In this document: piece after piece, positions 27,501 to 42,500 of the stretch
Layout of the letters: each line of letters opens with the position of its first letter
Numbering within the stretch: position 1 is the stretch's first letter
Source of the DNA: Owenia fusiformis
Lineage: Eukaryota > Annelida > Polychaeta > Sabellida > Oweniidae
Length of the DNA: 60,000 nucleotides
Direction: 5' to 3'
Assembly: GCA_903813345.2 (NCBI GenBank)
Contig: CAIIXF020000010.1
Span: forward strand, 23,481,740 to 23,541,739
Program-made: the position numbers and the translations under genes
The notes under the pieces: model-generated
What the model was told of the DNA's origin: nothing
What the model saw: the letters and a program-made list of their open reading frames with translations, nothing else
The model's database searches: none

Positions 27501-30500
27501 CTTGTGAGAAGAATGTTTTGATAAAGTGTATAAAAAACAAGAAAATTCAGTGAAAAAAATCAGAAAATTTTCGGAAATTTTTTTCACTGAATTTTCTCAT
27601 TTTTTATACATTTTACAAAACAAACCTTCTCACAAGGCTTTTCTAGGCACAGAAGTGCACTCTTTGTGCAAACTTGGAAGATGAAGACAATGTGGGGAAG
27701 GAGTTATTCATGTTTGAAAAATAACATGTGACTCAATTGAGGAATGCAGAAAATTTCCCAACATGCACCCTATCCTTAACGCAATTTTTTACGTTTTTTA
27801 CTCACATTTTTGCAACTCTGACGCAAATATTCATTGTCTACCGAGTCTTTCTGACGCACGTTTGTTTCACATGCAAAATCCCCGCTTGGTACTTGGTTAA
27901 ATTGATCCCTATACGTGAAAATACGTGATTGATCAAATTTATAATTTTGCTAATTCCGGAAATCTAACATTTCGTTCAGCGCAATCGAGCCTCCTTCCTA
28001 CCGATCATTTTCTTATTTCGGTATTTCATATAATTTTTAAAGCCCTGTGATTCAGATTCAATGATAAACTTGAAAACATTGATCGATCCCTCGATTTGTT
28101 TATCTCGTGTGCTAGGGGGCGTATCAAAAATGCAATAAAACGAACATAACATTGAACAATAATTTATTAATTTCATACTCCCTTCTAAGGATTTTAGTGA
28201 TCGTATATTTATCTAAATTACCGCATAAAATCTTTCCTTGAATGTTCACACGCTAGATTTACGAACCTTTAGTTTCCTTCGCAAGTTCGCAAAATTCCTT
28301 CGCTAAGTTAGCAAGTTTCCTTGAGCCGTCCCCTTCATCAGCATGCGCAGATGTAATGCGCAGTAGGTTTATCAATGGTGCTCACAGTGACCGATCTATC
28401 GTAAGTTTTCACCAAGTATTTTCAATTAACTCCCTCAAGTTAAGATCTTCGATTCACTAGATCTGAAGCTGATCCCATGAAGATAGATAATGGGCACATG
28501 AAAATCCAGTCGATCGCACATTAAGGGGGGTAATGATGATAAATTAGGTATGAAAACAAATCTACTTTCGGTTTCATTTTATAATTACAAGATTCTACCG
28601 TATTCAATTTAAATGATGCCCAGTATTGTGGTCGGACTTATATTGCCGTTTTAGACTTTGGAATGATTGCAAAAATGTTGAATTTCAACATGAAACGCTT
28701 TGACCCCAATTTGTGTAACTCCACACAGGGAGAAACTCCTCTCCCACTCCATTCACACCCATGACTCGCTGGACCAGATAATCAGATGATTAATAGTGAC
28801 ATTTTTCTTGCAATTGCCTAATTAATTAATTGTTAGTTGTTAATCATAAATGTGCTATAAGAGTACAATAAAAGGTATGCACAAAATCAAAAAATAGATT
28901 TTGTATGTGGTTTCTACATTTTGTATGCATTTTTACTCAAGAAAAACACTTTTATAGCTTTGACTCAACTTTTTTTCTTGTGACTCACTTTTTTGAAACT
29001 ACCTGAGTCATGATGACTCACAAAAATATATGCCTACCGCCACCGCTGATATAAAAACTTTTCCTCACAAGTTCCTCAATACTTAAGGTTATTTTGCAAT
29101 TCAGAAAAAATATTACATTCGACATTTGCAAACAAAAAGGTTTTCTTGAAAAATAACTTCTGAAATTCAAAAAAAAGTTTCACATATTATAATCATAAAA
29201 CATAATACCTATTTGGTCCAAAAACGTAAGATTGTTCTATCAAGTTCCGAATGCAAAATAATATATATTATAAGAATGTTTGAAACACTTATATTGGCAG
29301 ACTAGGAAGTGGGAAACCATCGGAAATTGGACAATCAGAAAAGAGAATTCATTGTACTAAAGCAAATTGAGGTCTGTAATATTAAAGGGAGAGGGGGCAT
29401 TTGGGATGGAATAGTGAATTTCACTTTAGCTAAAAGGTGTTCTAATATTCCATTGGTAAAAAAATATTAGTTACCCTTACACCCCAGTCACATTTCCTAC
29501 GGCGACCTTGCGGTCTATCATTTCTACGGCAAGTAGCTTTTCTACGCTTGCCGCAGAATTTCTGCGCTCTCATACTTTTGCAGTCACATTTCCCACGGCA
29601 GCCGCACGGTGAATTTTAAATTTATATTGATAAATAATTGTTTTTTTCATTTTATTTACATCAGAACAATTTATAAATGTTATTCAAAGTGCTAGGATGT
29701 AATATCAAATGAAAAGTGATCGTGAAACATTGACAAATAGTGATTCAATCTTGTTGAGCCAGTTGATTTCTACGGGGACCTCAGAAATGAACAAATATTA
29801 TAACTCTGAGTTATAATTTCTATGCCTTCCCTGCGGCCTGTAAAAATCTGCATACGGCGTACGGAGGCCGCAAGGCGAGCGTAGTTTTTCTACACTCGCC
29901 GCAGAAATTCACCGATTTAATTGTTCTGCGGTCGACTTGCGGCTGCCGTGCGACAAATGTGACTGGGGTGTTAGACACAGAACCTACTACCAACTCTGTC
30001 AATTAACCTCTTTTTCAAGGGTACTGCATTGGAAATGGTTCTTAAGTTGATACTATACATATATCCAGGATTAGAATGAGTAATCTAAATTTAAATATGC
30101 CCCCAGATTAAGCATTGTGACAATCATCTGTTTCTATAGCAACTAAATTAAACATATAAAGATATAGCCCTCAATGAATTACTATTAATGTTATGATTGC
30201 AATCAGGTAAGGATTACATTTTGAAAGTATTTTAATTTAGCCTTTATATGTTTACATGTATTAATAGTACTATATTTAACTACATACAGTACTGTACTTT
30301 GTAAATCTGAACACCTTGTGTTTCACCCTCCCCCCCCTGAAACAAATCAATAGAGGTTAATAATGAAATAATATATTAGGTGAGGGTTTTTGAGAGCATT
30401 GGTTTAATAATTGACATATACATCCTAAAACTATTTATTAATTGATATATTTCGTTATTGCCATCAATATATTACATAAACTATTCATGGCATGCCGAAA

Positions 30501-33500
30501 AGTTGATTAATTAAAAAAAATATCTAATCTGTGATTAACCAATATTATTATGTAAATAGAGATACTTGGCAAAATACATTCAACCTCTGGATGTTTTAAC
30601 TACTTGAACTGTTAGCAGGGCAAGTACATGTTGTAATTATACTATTTAAACTTCTGTCATGATTTCAAAAAACCATGCTGTAAGATTCAGTGGTTTATAC
30701 TTGATAAGGTTGTGACTTTTAAGTCTAATTCAATGGCAGCTAGAGCAATATTTTTGAAATATTTTTAAAATTTTGTTTTCATCTTCACAATCATCTTTTT
30801 GCTAAATGTATCTCTTATGCATCACTAATACATTTGCTCTGTAGGCATTGAGACTTGCAGTAGCCATTAAGGTACAGCTGGAAAATAACATTTTGGAAAA
30901 AATTGCTATACCTGCACATGTTATTTTCTGGTACAAAATAAAGCATGAAGGTATCTGTTAATTTCCACCTTGTTTTTTTAGGACAGTATCATTACATTGT
31001 CTACTTTTAGTAAATCTGATAAGAGGTCAATGGGAACTCTAAGAAATTCTGATACCAGAAAATAGCATGGACAGGTAAAGCAATTTTTTCCCAAAATGTT
31101 ATTCCCAGCTGTACCTTAAGGATCTGAGCGCAAATTTAAAATACATGTATGCTATTGATTACCTCAAGGGAAAGTCAATACCTGGAAAGTTACTTTTGGT
31201 TTAGTCCAGTGAGCTGCCTGTGCGCACGCATATACGAGGCCTGATCAGAAAGTAAGTAACCAAGTGTACTTATTTTTCCATAGTTTATTCAATCAGATTG
31301 AAATTTTCACAGATGATGTAGAAAATATTGACCTATTAAGCAAGATCAAAGGCAATGGGTTAGCATCAATTCCATTGTTATGTTGCTGTTGCTATGGTGA
31401 CAATTGTTTTGGGTAGGCGGGGCACCCTTTTGTAAGTGGCGTTCGAAGATAATTTGTAGAGTATTTCTTCATGTTGTTATACTCCCAAATATACCAAATT
31501 AACATGTATGACTACATTTCAATTCCAAGTCCTCCCAAAATAATCGCTTCCAAAGTCAATGCAGTTAAGGCAACGTTTCACTCTGTCCTTAAAGACATGC
31601 ATCAGGTCACCATTCAATGACTGCAAACTGCCATTGAAAGCTTTAATGACGGCTTCATTGCTGTCAAAAACGGATTCCCCGTTACGACATCTTTGCATTT
31701 GGAAAGAGGTATTAGTCACATGGGGTCAGGTCTGAGGAATAGGTAGCATGGGGTAGTTATGTGGCCATGGAGAAGGCTTCAACTACTGCATCTTTGGAAA
31801 TGTGAGCTCTGTAGGGTGGGAAATTGTCGCCATGACAGTTAAATCCCCCTTCAACCACATTTGACTGGACTGAAACTGTGACTGAAGGTGTCTTCCCATT
31901 TCGCCCCTTCCCACTTTGCTCCTTCCCATTTCGCCCCTTCCCATTTTGCCCCTTTCCCAAATTGCCCCTTTCCCATTTCACCCCCTTACATTTTGCCCCC
32001 GTCCCATTATGCCCCCTTCCCATTTCGCCCCTCATCCCCCCTTCGCCCCTTCCCAATTGGCCCCTTCCCATTCTGCCCCTTCCCATTTTGCCCCTTCCCA
32101 ATTGGCACCTTTCCCATTTCGCCCCTCGTTAATTCCCATTTGGCCCCTTATTTCGCCACTCATTTATTCCCATTTCGCCCCTTCCCGTTTTGCCCCTTTC
32201 GCATTTCGCCCCCGTCCCATTATGCCCCCTTCCCATTTCGCCCCTCATTTCCCCTTCGCCCCTTCCCATTTCGCCCCTTGCCAAGGGGAAGGGGCAAAAT
32301 GGGGATAAATGAGGGGCAAAATAGGAGGGGGCCAATTGGGAAGGGGCGAAATAGGAATAAATGATGGGCGAAATGGGAAGGGGTGAGATGGGAAGGGGCG
32401 AAATGGATAAGGGGCGACAGGGGAAGGGGCGAAATGGGAAGGGGCGATAAGGGAAAGGGCCGATATGGGAAGGGGGCAACACGGAAAAGGGGTGAAATGG
32501 CAAAGGGGCAAAATGGGAAAGGGGTGAAATGGGAAAGGGGCCAATTGGGAAGGGGCGAAATGGGAATAAATGAGGGACGAAATGGGAAGGGGTGAAATGG
32601 GAAGGGGCGAAATGGGAATAAACCATGACTGAACTGTGACCATCATCATGACACGTATGTCCTTGATTTCTTCTGTGTTGATGACTCATAAATGAGAGAA
32701 TGGAATGTAGTTACCATTGTGATAATCACATAAAACAAATTATGCAGTCTTGCATAAAAATGTGAGGTCATTTGGAGGTATACAATATATAAAAAAACTC
32801 TACAAATTATCTTCCAAACCCGCTTTCAAAAGGGTGCCCTGCCTACCCAAAACAATCGTCACCATAGCAACACGCATAACAATGTTATTGAAGCTAACCC
32901 ATTGTCATTGATCTTATTTAATAGGTTAATATTTTCTGCATCATCGATGAAAATTTCAATGTGATTGAATAAAGTATGAAAAAATGAGAGCAGTTGGTTA
33001 CTTACTTTCTGATCGAGCCTCGTACATGTATCTTATTATCAAATGTAATTACGGGGTGGGTTATCATTTTCATCCTATGGCCAACACAGGGCCTGGACTT
33101 AAGGGCATTTGTTGAAAATGAGCCCTTTACCACATAATTTTTGAGAAGTGTTGTGATGAAACATCTTTCCGAACCTCATTGGAACAAACAACCCAAACAC
33201 AACTTGTTTTTACTAAAGGTCTCTCAATATTGTTATTATAAAAAGGAAATTTTGGTTGATTTTAAAAAAGTATTTTGTTAATAAAATAAAAGGTTTATCT
33301 TAATTTTTATTTATTTTGGGGGGCTTTGTTTTAATTTTTTGAATACTTTTTCTGAAATCAACCTAAATTTCCTTTGTTTTACTATAATATTGAGAGGTCT
33401 GAGAAAATGTTGTATATGCTATTTTGTTCCAACGAGGTTCGGAAAGACATTTATTTCATTCTCAAGAATAGTTAGAAAGGAAAAAACAATTGTACTAAAA

Positions 33501-36500
33501 AACAAAAATGTTAAAAAAACAGTTATATACAATTCATATAAATAATTTTCGCATTAAATTGTTGTCAATCAGTCAACATTACATAGACACTGGGGGGTAT
33601 CGTGATGCAACAACACCGTGTTGTTGCATCAAGATGGCCAGACTTCCTGTGATAGATTTTCGTACGATGTTTTGTTTTTCCAATTTACACCCATTTCTAG
33701 GACGAGTTGCTCAATAATCATACACATGCAGTTAGCGCATGATCTATATTTTAAAAAACTGTCATTGGTATACATGTAGCATCATCAAGAAGCGATAAAT
33801 TCGTGGTTTTATTTCCTCACTATTGATGCAACAACACCACTCTGTTTCTTATCGATGATGCAACAACACCAATGTGCTGATGCAAAAACGCCAATATAAT
33901 GTATCATTGAACAACAAGAGAAACTGTTTTATGTTCTGTTTACAGGTGTAGGTCGGGACATGAATAAAACGCGTGAGTCAGTGGTCCATGAACGAAACGT
34001 ATTTTGTTTGGTTTCTTTGTCTATATCAAAGTTAAAAGGATATACAAGGCAAACTAATTAAAGTACAGAATCCCCGGGAGGCAATCTCATTGATATTGTA
34101 TCTGAAAAATAAAGATTATACATTTTCTAAATTAAATGCCCTTGATTTATCGTATGGAAATTGCTTACAAATAACTAATATAATTTTGGAAAGACAACAG
34201 ATATCAGTCATTTTGTGTTATTAGTACCTCAATTGAAATGCTCAATTCTGATTGGTTGATTAGCGGTTAAAATTATGTACTGTTGACCACTACTTCTGAA
34301 AAAAAGTTTCATGACGTCACAAAAAAACATGGAAGACGGACATTTTGTAAACGTTAGTGAAAATGACTTTACTAGGCGACAAGTATAGCAAAAATACAAA
34401 TAGAAACTTAAAATTAACATTAATTCACTAACGAGTACGCCGTGATGTGCCAAATACAGAGCTAAGCTACTTGCACTGTCTCCAGATTTTCTAAAAAAAT
34501 ATTGCTAACGTGGTTCGGAGAAAAGGTTGTGAAATGAAGCCATGCCGATTAATGATTGTCGTCTATGTGTGTATTATTAGTTTACTCAGACTAACAAAAC
34601 AATTGTAGACCTCTCCATTCGATCAACCGTCAAAATCATATACCTCGACTGTAAACCTCGACCTTCGGTCTCTGTCAACAGTAGTTTTTCGTATACAGTC
34701 TCGGTATACAATTTTGCCGGTTGACCTCTGGGGAGGTCAACAATTGTAAACTGTTGACCACTACTAGGTACTGTTGACCCCTATTTTTGAAAATTTGTTT
34801 TTTTAATGTTGAATTTTTTTTAATTTTGAAAAAATAACTTGTGTAAAAAATTACAAGTATTCGACGGCTTGGAGATACCTTTACTTATCAAATATGTTCA
34901 CGTGACATTCGATTATATATTCGTCCAATTATTATATTATTTGGACTAACAGAACAATTGTTAACCTCTCTTTTCGGTCAACTGGCAAAAGTGTCCTCGA
35001 CCTCTGGTCTTGATCAACAGTACTTTCAAGGTTTACAGTATCGGTATACAATTTTGCCAGTTGACCTTAAGAGAGGTCTACAATTGTATAATTTATATCC
35101 TTCAAATTATGATATTCTTCGGACTAACAAACAATTGTCAACCTCTCTATTCGGTTAACTGGCCAAAGTGTATACCTCAACAGTAAACCCTGAGAGTACT
35201 GTTGACCTCGACCTCCGAACTTTCAAGGATTACAGTATTGGTATACAGTTTTGCCAGTTGACCTCAATTGTATATTGTATATCCTTTGTTATCCCACCCA
35301 AAGTATGATGTCATGTATCAAGTTGAAGAAGTGTATACGCTGCTCAGGAGTTTACGCTATCCAGGAGTTGTACATCGTTCTCAAGAGTTGTGTAGGAAGA
35401 GTGTTGGTTTAATGATATTGCAGTTATGCTATTATATAAAGGTTATTGACTGAGAGGGATTCAATATTGGTTTTATTCCGAGAGACAATATGATATTTCC
35501 CGAGGGCCCGGGATATCTGGGATAACTGTACCCCTATCAATTTACCTTTTTGGGCCCTTAATCTTATCACTTTTGTTTACCTTTTTACTCAGTCGGAGAG
35601 AAGGAATCCAAAGAGAGCAATAATTGTACACGTGCGTCGTGCAAGATTTCCATTAAACGTGTAACTAAACGGCCTCTCTAATAAAGTCAATTAGACGTTT
35701 TTACACGTTGGCTCTCCAAATTGGAGGAGATAAAGAATCATATCATATTATATCATAGATGAAGCAATCATCCCATCAACATAAGCTCACGAATGTCACA
35801 GTTAAACTGTTTTAGTTATAATTTGATAAACAGTGGTAACGTACATCTACTAGTTCATCACTGTTCCACAGATGGATGACAGATAATTTCCAATAGCTCA
35901 TCATGTTTACCGAGAACGAAAGATGTTTGTCCACCATTTTGAATGATACTAACTGGAGTCAGGGTCATCAAGCTATCGAACAGTGGTTTATGAAAATAGA
36001 TTGGGTTACTAAAGCTTGCCATGTTAAAGGCGATTGGACTATGTTATAGAACAGCGTCCAGTACATTATAATATTTAAAACTATAAATTTTGGGAAATAC
36101 ATATAAAGGATCTTCGCCCGCAGGACGTGTATTTTGAATGCCTTGAGAAGAACGCAAATATGGGTAATGGGTAACGGTGTTGCAATAGTAGCATTTAAAA
36201 ATCTGTTCCTCTCGAGATTTATGGTCTTCTGAAATTATACTATTAATTGGTGTTGCTGCATCATTGCTCAAATCTAGAGGGGTGTTGTTGCATCTTCGGT
36301 TTGGTGTTGTTGCATCAATAGTGAGGAACTAAAACCGTGAACTTATTGCTTCTTGGTGATGGTACATGTATACTAATGACAGTTTCTTTAAATATAGATC
36401 GTACGCTAACTGCATGTGTATGGTTATTGAGCAACTCGTCCTAGAAATGGGTTTAATTGGGGAAACAAAATATCGTACGAAAATCTATCACCGGAAGTCT

Positions 36501-39500
36501 GGCCATCTTGATGCAACAACACGGTGTTGTTGCATCACGATACTCCCCAGTGATAGAGAACCATGTTTTTTACGGAGTGTTTTCATAAATTGGTTTAAGA
36601 GAAAAACATTGTTTAATTCAGTTTTCCATATTTCGCTCCATATCGTAGTCACAGCTGCACTCAATATGATTGACTGAATCATCATATAGCACTATACTTG
36701 TCTAACATCTTTTGAAGGTGCCAAAGTTCAAATTTCTCTCAATTTTCCAAAATTTGGAAATATGCAGTGAATACTTTTTTGGTTGCTCACAATTTTAGCC
36801 TCAAACTCCACGAGAAAACAACGGTTTTTCAATCAGATGGTGTCATATTGTTAGGAAATGATTTATCTTTAAAATGATATACAATACATGGCATGGTTTA
36901 ACGTTATATCATATGACATTCATCCTTAAAAGTTTTTTGGCCCACCCTGTGGACAATGGTATCGAAGTATCATTGCTACATTTAAATAAAAAGATTCAGC
37001 AGCAAAATAGGAGCAACCTATAAGGAGTTGCTTAAAATAGTGTAACACTTTAAAACTGCATATTTTGGTGGTTAAATGGACGCAAATGACCAGTTAAAAA
37101 TAAAGGGACTTTGATATTTATCTCTGTCCTTACAAAACATTTCATTTTATCTGTGTTCACAAAATATATTTATGATGATAAAAACCCCCTGTACTTATTT
37201 TCATGTTATATTATTAGATGATGCCATGCATATAAGCATCAAGTTTTCAATGTAGTTTAAGAAGAAACCTTATCTAAAAGTGTATGTACATTTAGAAATA
37301 ACAATTCTCTAACTACAAGGGTTGCTCTGTCAATAATCACTGAACATGTAAAAGTATAAAAACTTTTCATGAAGAAACAAAGGACAGGTTAACCTGACAC
37401 AGTTTAATTGTAATATAAAGTCATAATTGCATAAAATTGAGATTATGTTGTATTTATTGTCTTATATTACGCATGACGCATGATGTTAAATGAGTGTAAC
37501 AGCATGTCAGTTTGAGCCTTATAACACCTGGGGCTGAGCATTATATTATTAAGTGAAACATACATAACTTAAAGGTGCAACTAGTGCAACGATCATGGAC
37601 CAGTGTCAAAATATATTTATGTTATTTTAAACATCAAAACTTACATCTACTTTTATTATCTACAAAGAAACCCCTAGATAAACATTATTTCAGCTGATAT
37701 TCCTCTTGAAACATGGTGGATCTTAAAAATATAAACATAGATTTCCCCTTTTTGAAGCCTTGAACTGAATTTACACATCTTAAGAAAATAGGTATGTCAA
37801 AGAAGATGTTAAGCCAAATGTTACCTTGATAGCTAAGAAAAAGTTTAAATTTTCTACAAAATTGTCTACAAGTATTTTATTAAGATTATTTTGTTTAATG
37901 TCAATAATTATAGTAGCCTGGCCAGAACAAGTCATGCCTCTCTATTTTCTCAATAACTTTCTCAATTTTGAATATTTTTTCATGAAATTTTCACAGAATA
38001 AACTTTAAAGAATTCCTAACATACAAAATTTTTTATATGGTGATTGACTCATTAATTTCATTGTTACAACCTTTTAAAAAATAATGTCATATTCTGTTGA
38101 TGGGTCATTTTTGTCGCCATTTGAAAGCATCTTTTATCTCCATCATGTATGAAATCGGCGAGTAGTAATGCCTTTTATGGGACGAGCAGTACAGAGGCTT
38201 GAGATCATGAGGTCTTGAAATAGTATGGTGGATTTAGAACACTTAAAAAGATAAATGATCCCCTATCAAAGACTGCAATCAAATTTGTAGACCATATTAG
38301 GACAAAACGTAATAGGAGATTTTTCGTATCTTTTTAGAAAAAATGGCAACAAAAATGACCCATCAACAGAATATGACATTATTTTTAAAAGGTTGTAACA
38401 ATGAAATTAATGAGGCATTTACCATATAAAAAAAATTGTATGTTAGGAATTCTTTAAAGTTTATACTGTGAAAATTTCATGAAAAAATATTCAAAATTGC
38501 GAAAGTTATTGAGAAAATAGAGAGGCATGACTTGTTTTGGCCAGGCTACTATATAGGGGGATTAAAGTCCATTTTATTTTGCTGACCTTCATCAATCCGA
38601 CAGGAGACATTCTGGAAAAAATTAACTTGCTCCCTATTAGATGGTAAAATATCATGTTTTAATTCAAGTTATTAAATGCATATGTAAATATTGTTCCAAA
38701 AACATATACCTAAGTACTATACAATAGAACCTGTCTCTGGGACTGGCCAAAAGTTTTCGGATTAGCAAGTGATCACATTTCAAGGTTTTTAAACATGCAA
38801 ATCAATGGGAGATGATAACAAATTTGGGATCAAGAAAAAGTGTTCACATTGAGATGTGTTCAGATTAGAGAGGTGTTCGGATATACAGGTGTTACTGTAT
38901 TTGCAAGTATCTATTCATCAAACCCATAAACCGGTTTTCCAAGTCATACATGACTACATGATCACATTATACATATTTACATAAGGTAGACGGGGAAAAC
39001 CTTAAGTAAACCTTAAAACCTTCTCCAAATTGACTTTTACTTTCCATTGTTTTCAGAAAGATGTGATTTGTATCAGAATGACATGGCCTATATATTATAT
39101 TATCAGTTTAGAACTAATTCAAGGATGACTGCATGACCAGAGACTCCTTTCTAATCCAAAGGCAATAGTTCATGCAGTGCGTTTAAAGTTACAACCAAAA
39201 TATGGTTGTCATTATTGCCTGACAACATAACTGGCTATAAATTCATAAAAGCAATACAAAAAATCACTTCTTGGTTGTTTTAAAATATTTTATTAGATTA
39301 GACAGTCACAATAGAAATTCTGAAGTGTAAAAATGGTGGCGTTTCATTTAGAAATGACATAGAAATGAAAATATTGCCTTGTGTGCTTGTCTCGAGATAT
39401 ATCTAACCTTGTTGATTGGCTGATCAAGTTGAGGGGTGTGTCAGAACTGACCACTCAATATTTGATTCGCCAGAGAATAACAGAATCATAAGATTTGCCA

Positions 39501-42500
39501 ATTTTGCTTGATTGTACTTACGTTATCTGGGTTCTGAGTAGACTTGTTCTTGAAGATGAATATTTGATCTCCTTTTAAGACAACCCAGTATTTTGTCCAT
39601 TGATTCTGAAAGTATAAATCATACAAAACTAAACACAAATATTTTTGAATCATTGTACATGTATATACATGTATAATTTTGTTAACTATAGATCATAATC
39701 ACTGTCGATCGACTTTTTTCCTACAATTCAGATTTTCTTGAAAAAAATCTAGGTGAAAGATGCACTAATGCATAACAAAATATGTGAAAATTAGAAAGAT
39801 TGACTGTTTGGTTATTTATAGGAAAATATTTTAATTTAACACAAGAAAAGAGATCAAGAAAATATATTATGGATGGTTAAAAATGAAGAAATGGATTCTG
39901 TCAGGTTTCGAATTTCACTCTCTCGAGGTTTAAAAACTTTTAACACCCGTCCAAACCCAGCTCTTTAACCAATTGCGCCACGTTGCATTTCATCATTTTT
40001 ATATTAGAGATGTGTGAACTGACAGCGCAATAGACAGTGAAGTTATATCTAAACATATGAAGTGTCACCACCTGCCATTTGTTCCAGATGTTGTATGCCA
40101 AACATTGTCTATCAAAAAGTTGGAGACTATAACAATATGTCACTACTTGTGGTGGTGACATAATAAGCAAAGGTCTGTTTGGTTTTAAAACAATGAATTC
40201 AACAAAATCTACAATATTCTGTAGTTAGTACAACTTGGGTGTTTCAGGGTATCTAGTAGACTGCGCACCAACAAATATCTAATCAATGCATGCTACAAAG
40301 ATTTTGTTTAGGAAAGGGTTAATGGTTATTTGTATGGCAACCTTGTTTTTATGACAAGTCACCGCTAAAATTATTTGCATCCATCCTGTGGTGTCATAGA
40401 CTAGTAATGAGCATCTTACTGTAAGGGTGTTGTGCTGAAACGGAGTATGATCATGATAAATATTACATGTTCACCCATCCAGCTATACCCTTCAGGTAAA
40501 ATAAATTCTATAATGTCAATCTACTCACATATAATTTAAAAACATTGTGTACAATGTTATTTTTGTTTCATATGGGAATAGTTTTGAGAATTTCATTTAT
40601 AGGTTACAGCACATAATTTTATTCAGTAGAATATTTCAAATCACTTCTTGAGATGTTTATACAGTGGCAAAAAATGGCCCCAACTTTAACATAAGAGCAA
40701 TGATTTGGCAAGTGTTCAGCTCTGACGCATATTTTTTAGAATCACACTTTTAAAAAATAAGATCTTAATTTACATAAAATATACAATTTGGATGGATTCA
40801 ATGTCAATTACTCAGATGCGAGTAGGTAGTTACCAGTTTCACCACCAGGTGGCTAATTCGGGGGAAATAACATGGCAGGGTATTACAAAGTTCCCTTAAA
40901 CTTGAATAATCATCAGTTTTAGTGGTTCACTTTTCATATTACCCTTATGTATCTGATAGTTATAATGTCCATTAAAAGAAAATACTATCTGCCCAACACA
41001 AGAAAAGATATTTTACTTTTTGTGATTTTACATCTCAAGAGATTATACTATGGGGAATCTCCCGACCTAGAAGTCACATTTTCAAATTAACTAAAATTTT
41101 CAAAGTTGATAAACTCTTTTCCAAACCACATTTCTAGATGTAGTTTTACATGTAGATTCCAAATATGACGTCAGTTCGGTTGGATTTTGAATTTTAATGA
41201 GGTAAATCAAGATGATTTCTACTCGCATCTAGTCTATTTCATTAATACATTATTGATGCAGTTCGTTATATATAATTAAAGGAGTATTCCTTGCCAAACC
41301 ATCTCTCTCCTCATATGGTAGCTATAACCATATATATGCTTGCCATGTTTAGCAAAACACGCAAAAAATGTTTTGATATGGTCAAATTTGATCACTTAGA
41401 AATGTGATGCTAAATTCCAGTAAGCTGCCATCTTTTAAAATTTCACACAGGAAGTGATGTCATCGACTCTCAACTTTGCATATAGCATTAGGCGAGGAGC
41501 TATTAAGAATTACAAAACCAACTAAATATTCTTTTTCAACTTTGTATCTTATTTAATCCTTCTGAAAATCTCTTCTTTTATTCTAAGTTGACAAGCCCTG
41601 AAAATATTTTTGCACAGAAAGTAATGATCACTTGTCTAGAAGTGATTTTGTGCTACTTTCCTATACTGTTATGGGCAAGGTTATAGAAGTTGAGAGTTGA
41701 TGACATCACTTCCTGCAAGAAATCTTAAAAGATGGCAGCTCACTGGAAATAAGTACTAGATTTTTAAATGATCAATATTGACCATATTTAAACATTTTCC
41801 CATGTTTTGCTAAATATGGAAACTATATATATATGATTATAGCTACCATATAAAGAGAGAAAGGGTCTGGCAAGGAATATTCCTTTAACAATACATGACT
41901 GTACAACAGACAAAAACAATAGTTAACCAATTCTTAGGTCAGCTTAGCCCCCCCAACCTTCTGGTGGACCGCCGAAAAAAATGACTCCCAAAAATGTTTT
42001 ATAGCCAAAAATCTACTTCTCCCCACATAAATATAAAGGCCAATAAACTCGCTAAGTGGGAATTATTTTTTAATTTTAAAATTGGCCCAAAAATTTCAAA
42101 ATTGGGGCCCAATATTTTCTCCCCCTCTTTGATTTTTCAGGTCCACCCTGAAGATTCCACATAAAATCATTAATACAAAGGGCAAGATTAAGTCTCGTTT
42201 AAACTCTGTCTATGCAAGTACCTGGTGTAAAGGAACCATAATCGGAAGGTAGCAAAGTTACAAGAGCTTCAAGATGAAAGTGTGATAACTAGCCACCAGC
42301 GGATCTAGACGGGGTTGTGTTTTGCCTCATTGCTTTTTACAAAATTTGAATCTTTTTTTAATTCGCTCACAGTTATCGTCACACGCCTCCCCCCCCCTAG
42401 TATGTATCCAACAGACTGACTAAATAGGATATAGTCTGCCCCCCCCCCCTAGGTAGAGCCCATGGCTAAACTAGGTTTAAATTTCAAAATAAAAAGGGTA

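Larger units (their letters stand above)
31235..33022. mobile_element. Decayed mariner-like element interrupted by a palindromic minisatellite
   Basis: The left end CGAGGCCTGATCAGAAAGTA mirrors the right end, with TA on each side. Arms of about 220 bp are paired (for example GTAGGCGGGGCACCCTTTTG). Transposase fragments on the minus strand lie at 31519-31719 and about 31750-31870. A GGGGCGAAATGGGAA minisatellite has expanded inside. Confidence 0.75.
21820..39521 (-). other. STAP-like intron 2, 17.7 kb, transposon-laden
   Basis: A giant intron within the PH domain coding region. It contains the repeats listed separately between 23.3 and 38.9 kb. Stretches 21820-23250, 28050-29470, 29975-30865 and 36560-37905 show no gene and little recognisable repeat. 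Confidence 0.55.

Noticed and set aside
31757-32689. Pro/Phe-rich and Gly/Lys-rich open frames on both strands
   Set aside because: Generated by the 15-bp palindromic minisatellite inside a mariner copy. Only the short transposase-like ends are meaningful.
39900-39990. Functional tRNA gene
   Set aside because: Box A- and B-like sequences are present but no cloverleaf or acceptor stem pairing was found; a SINE head is likelier.
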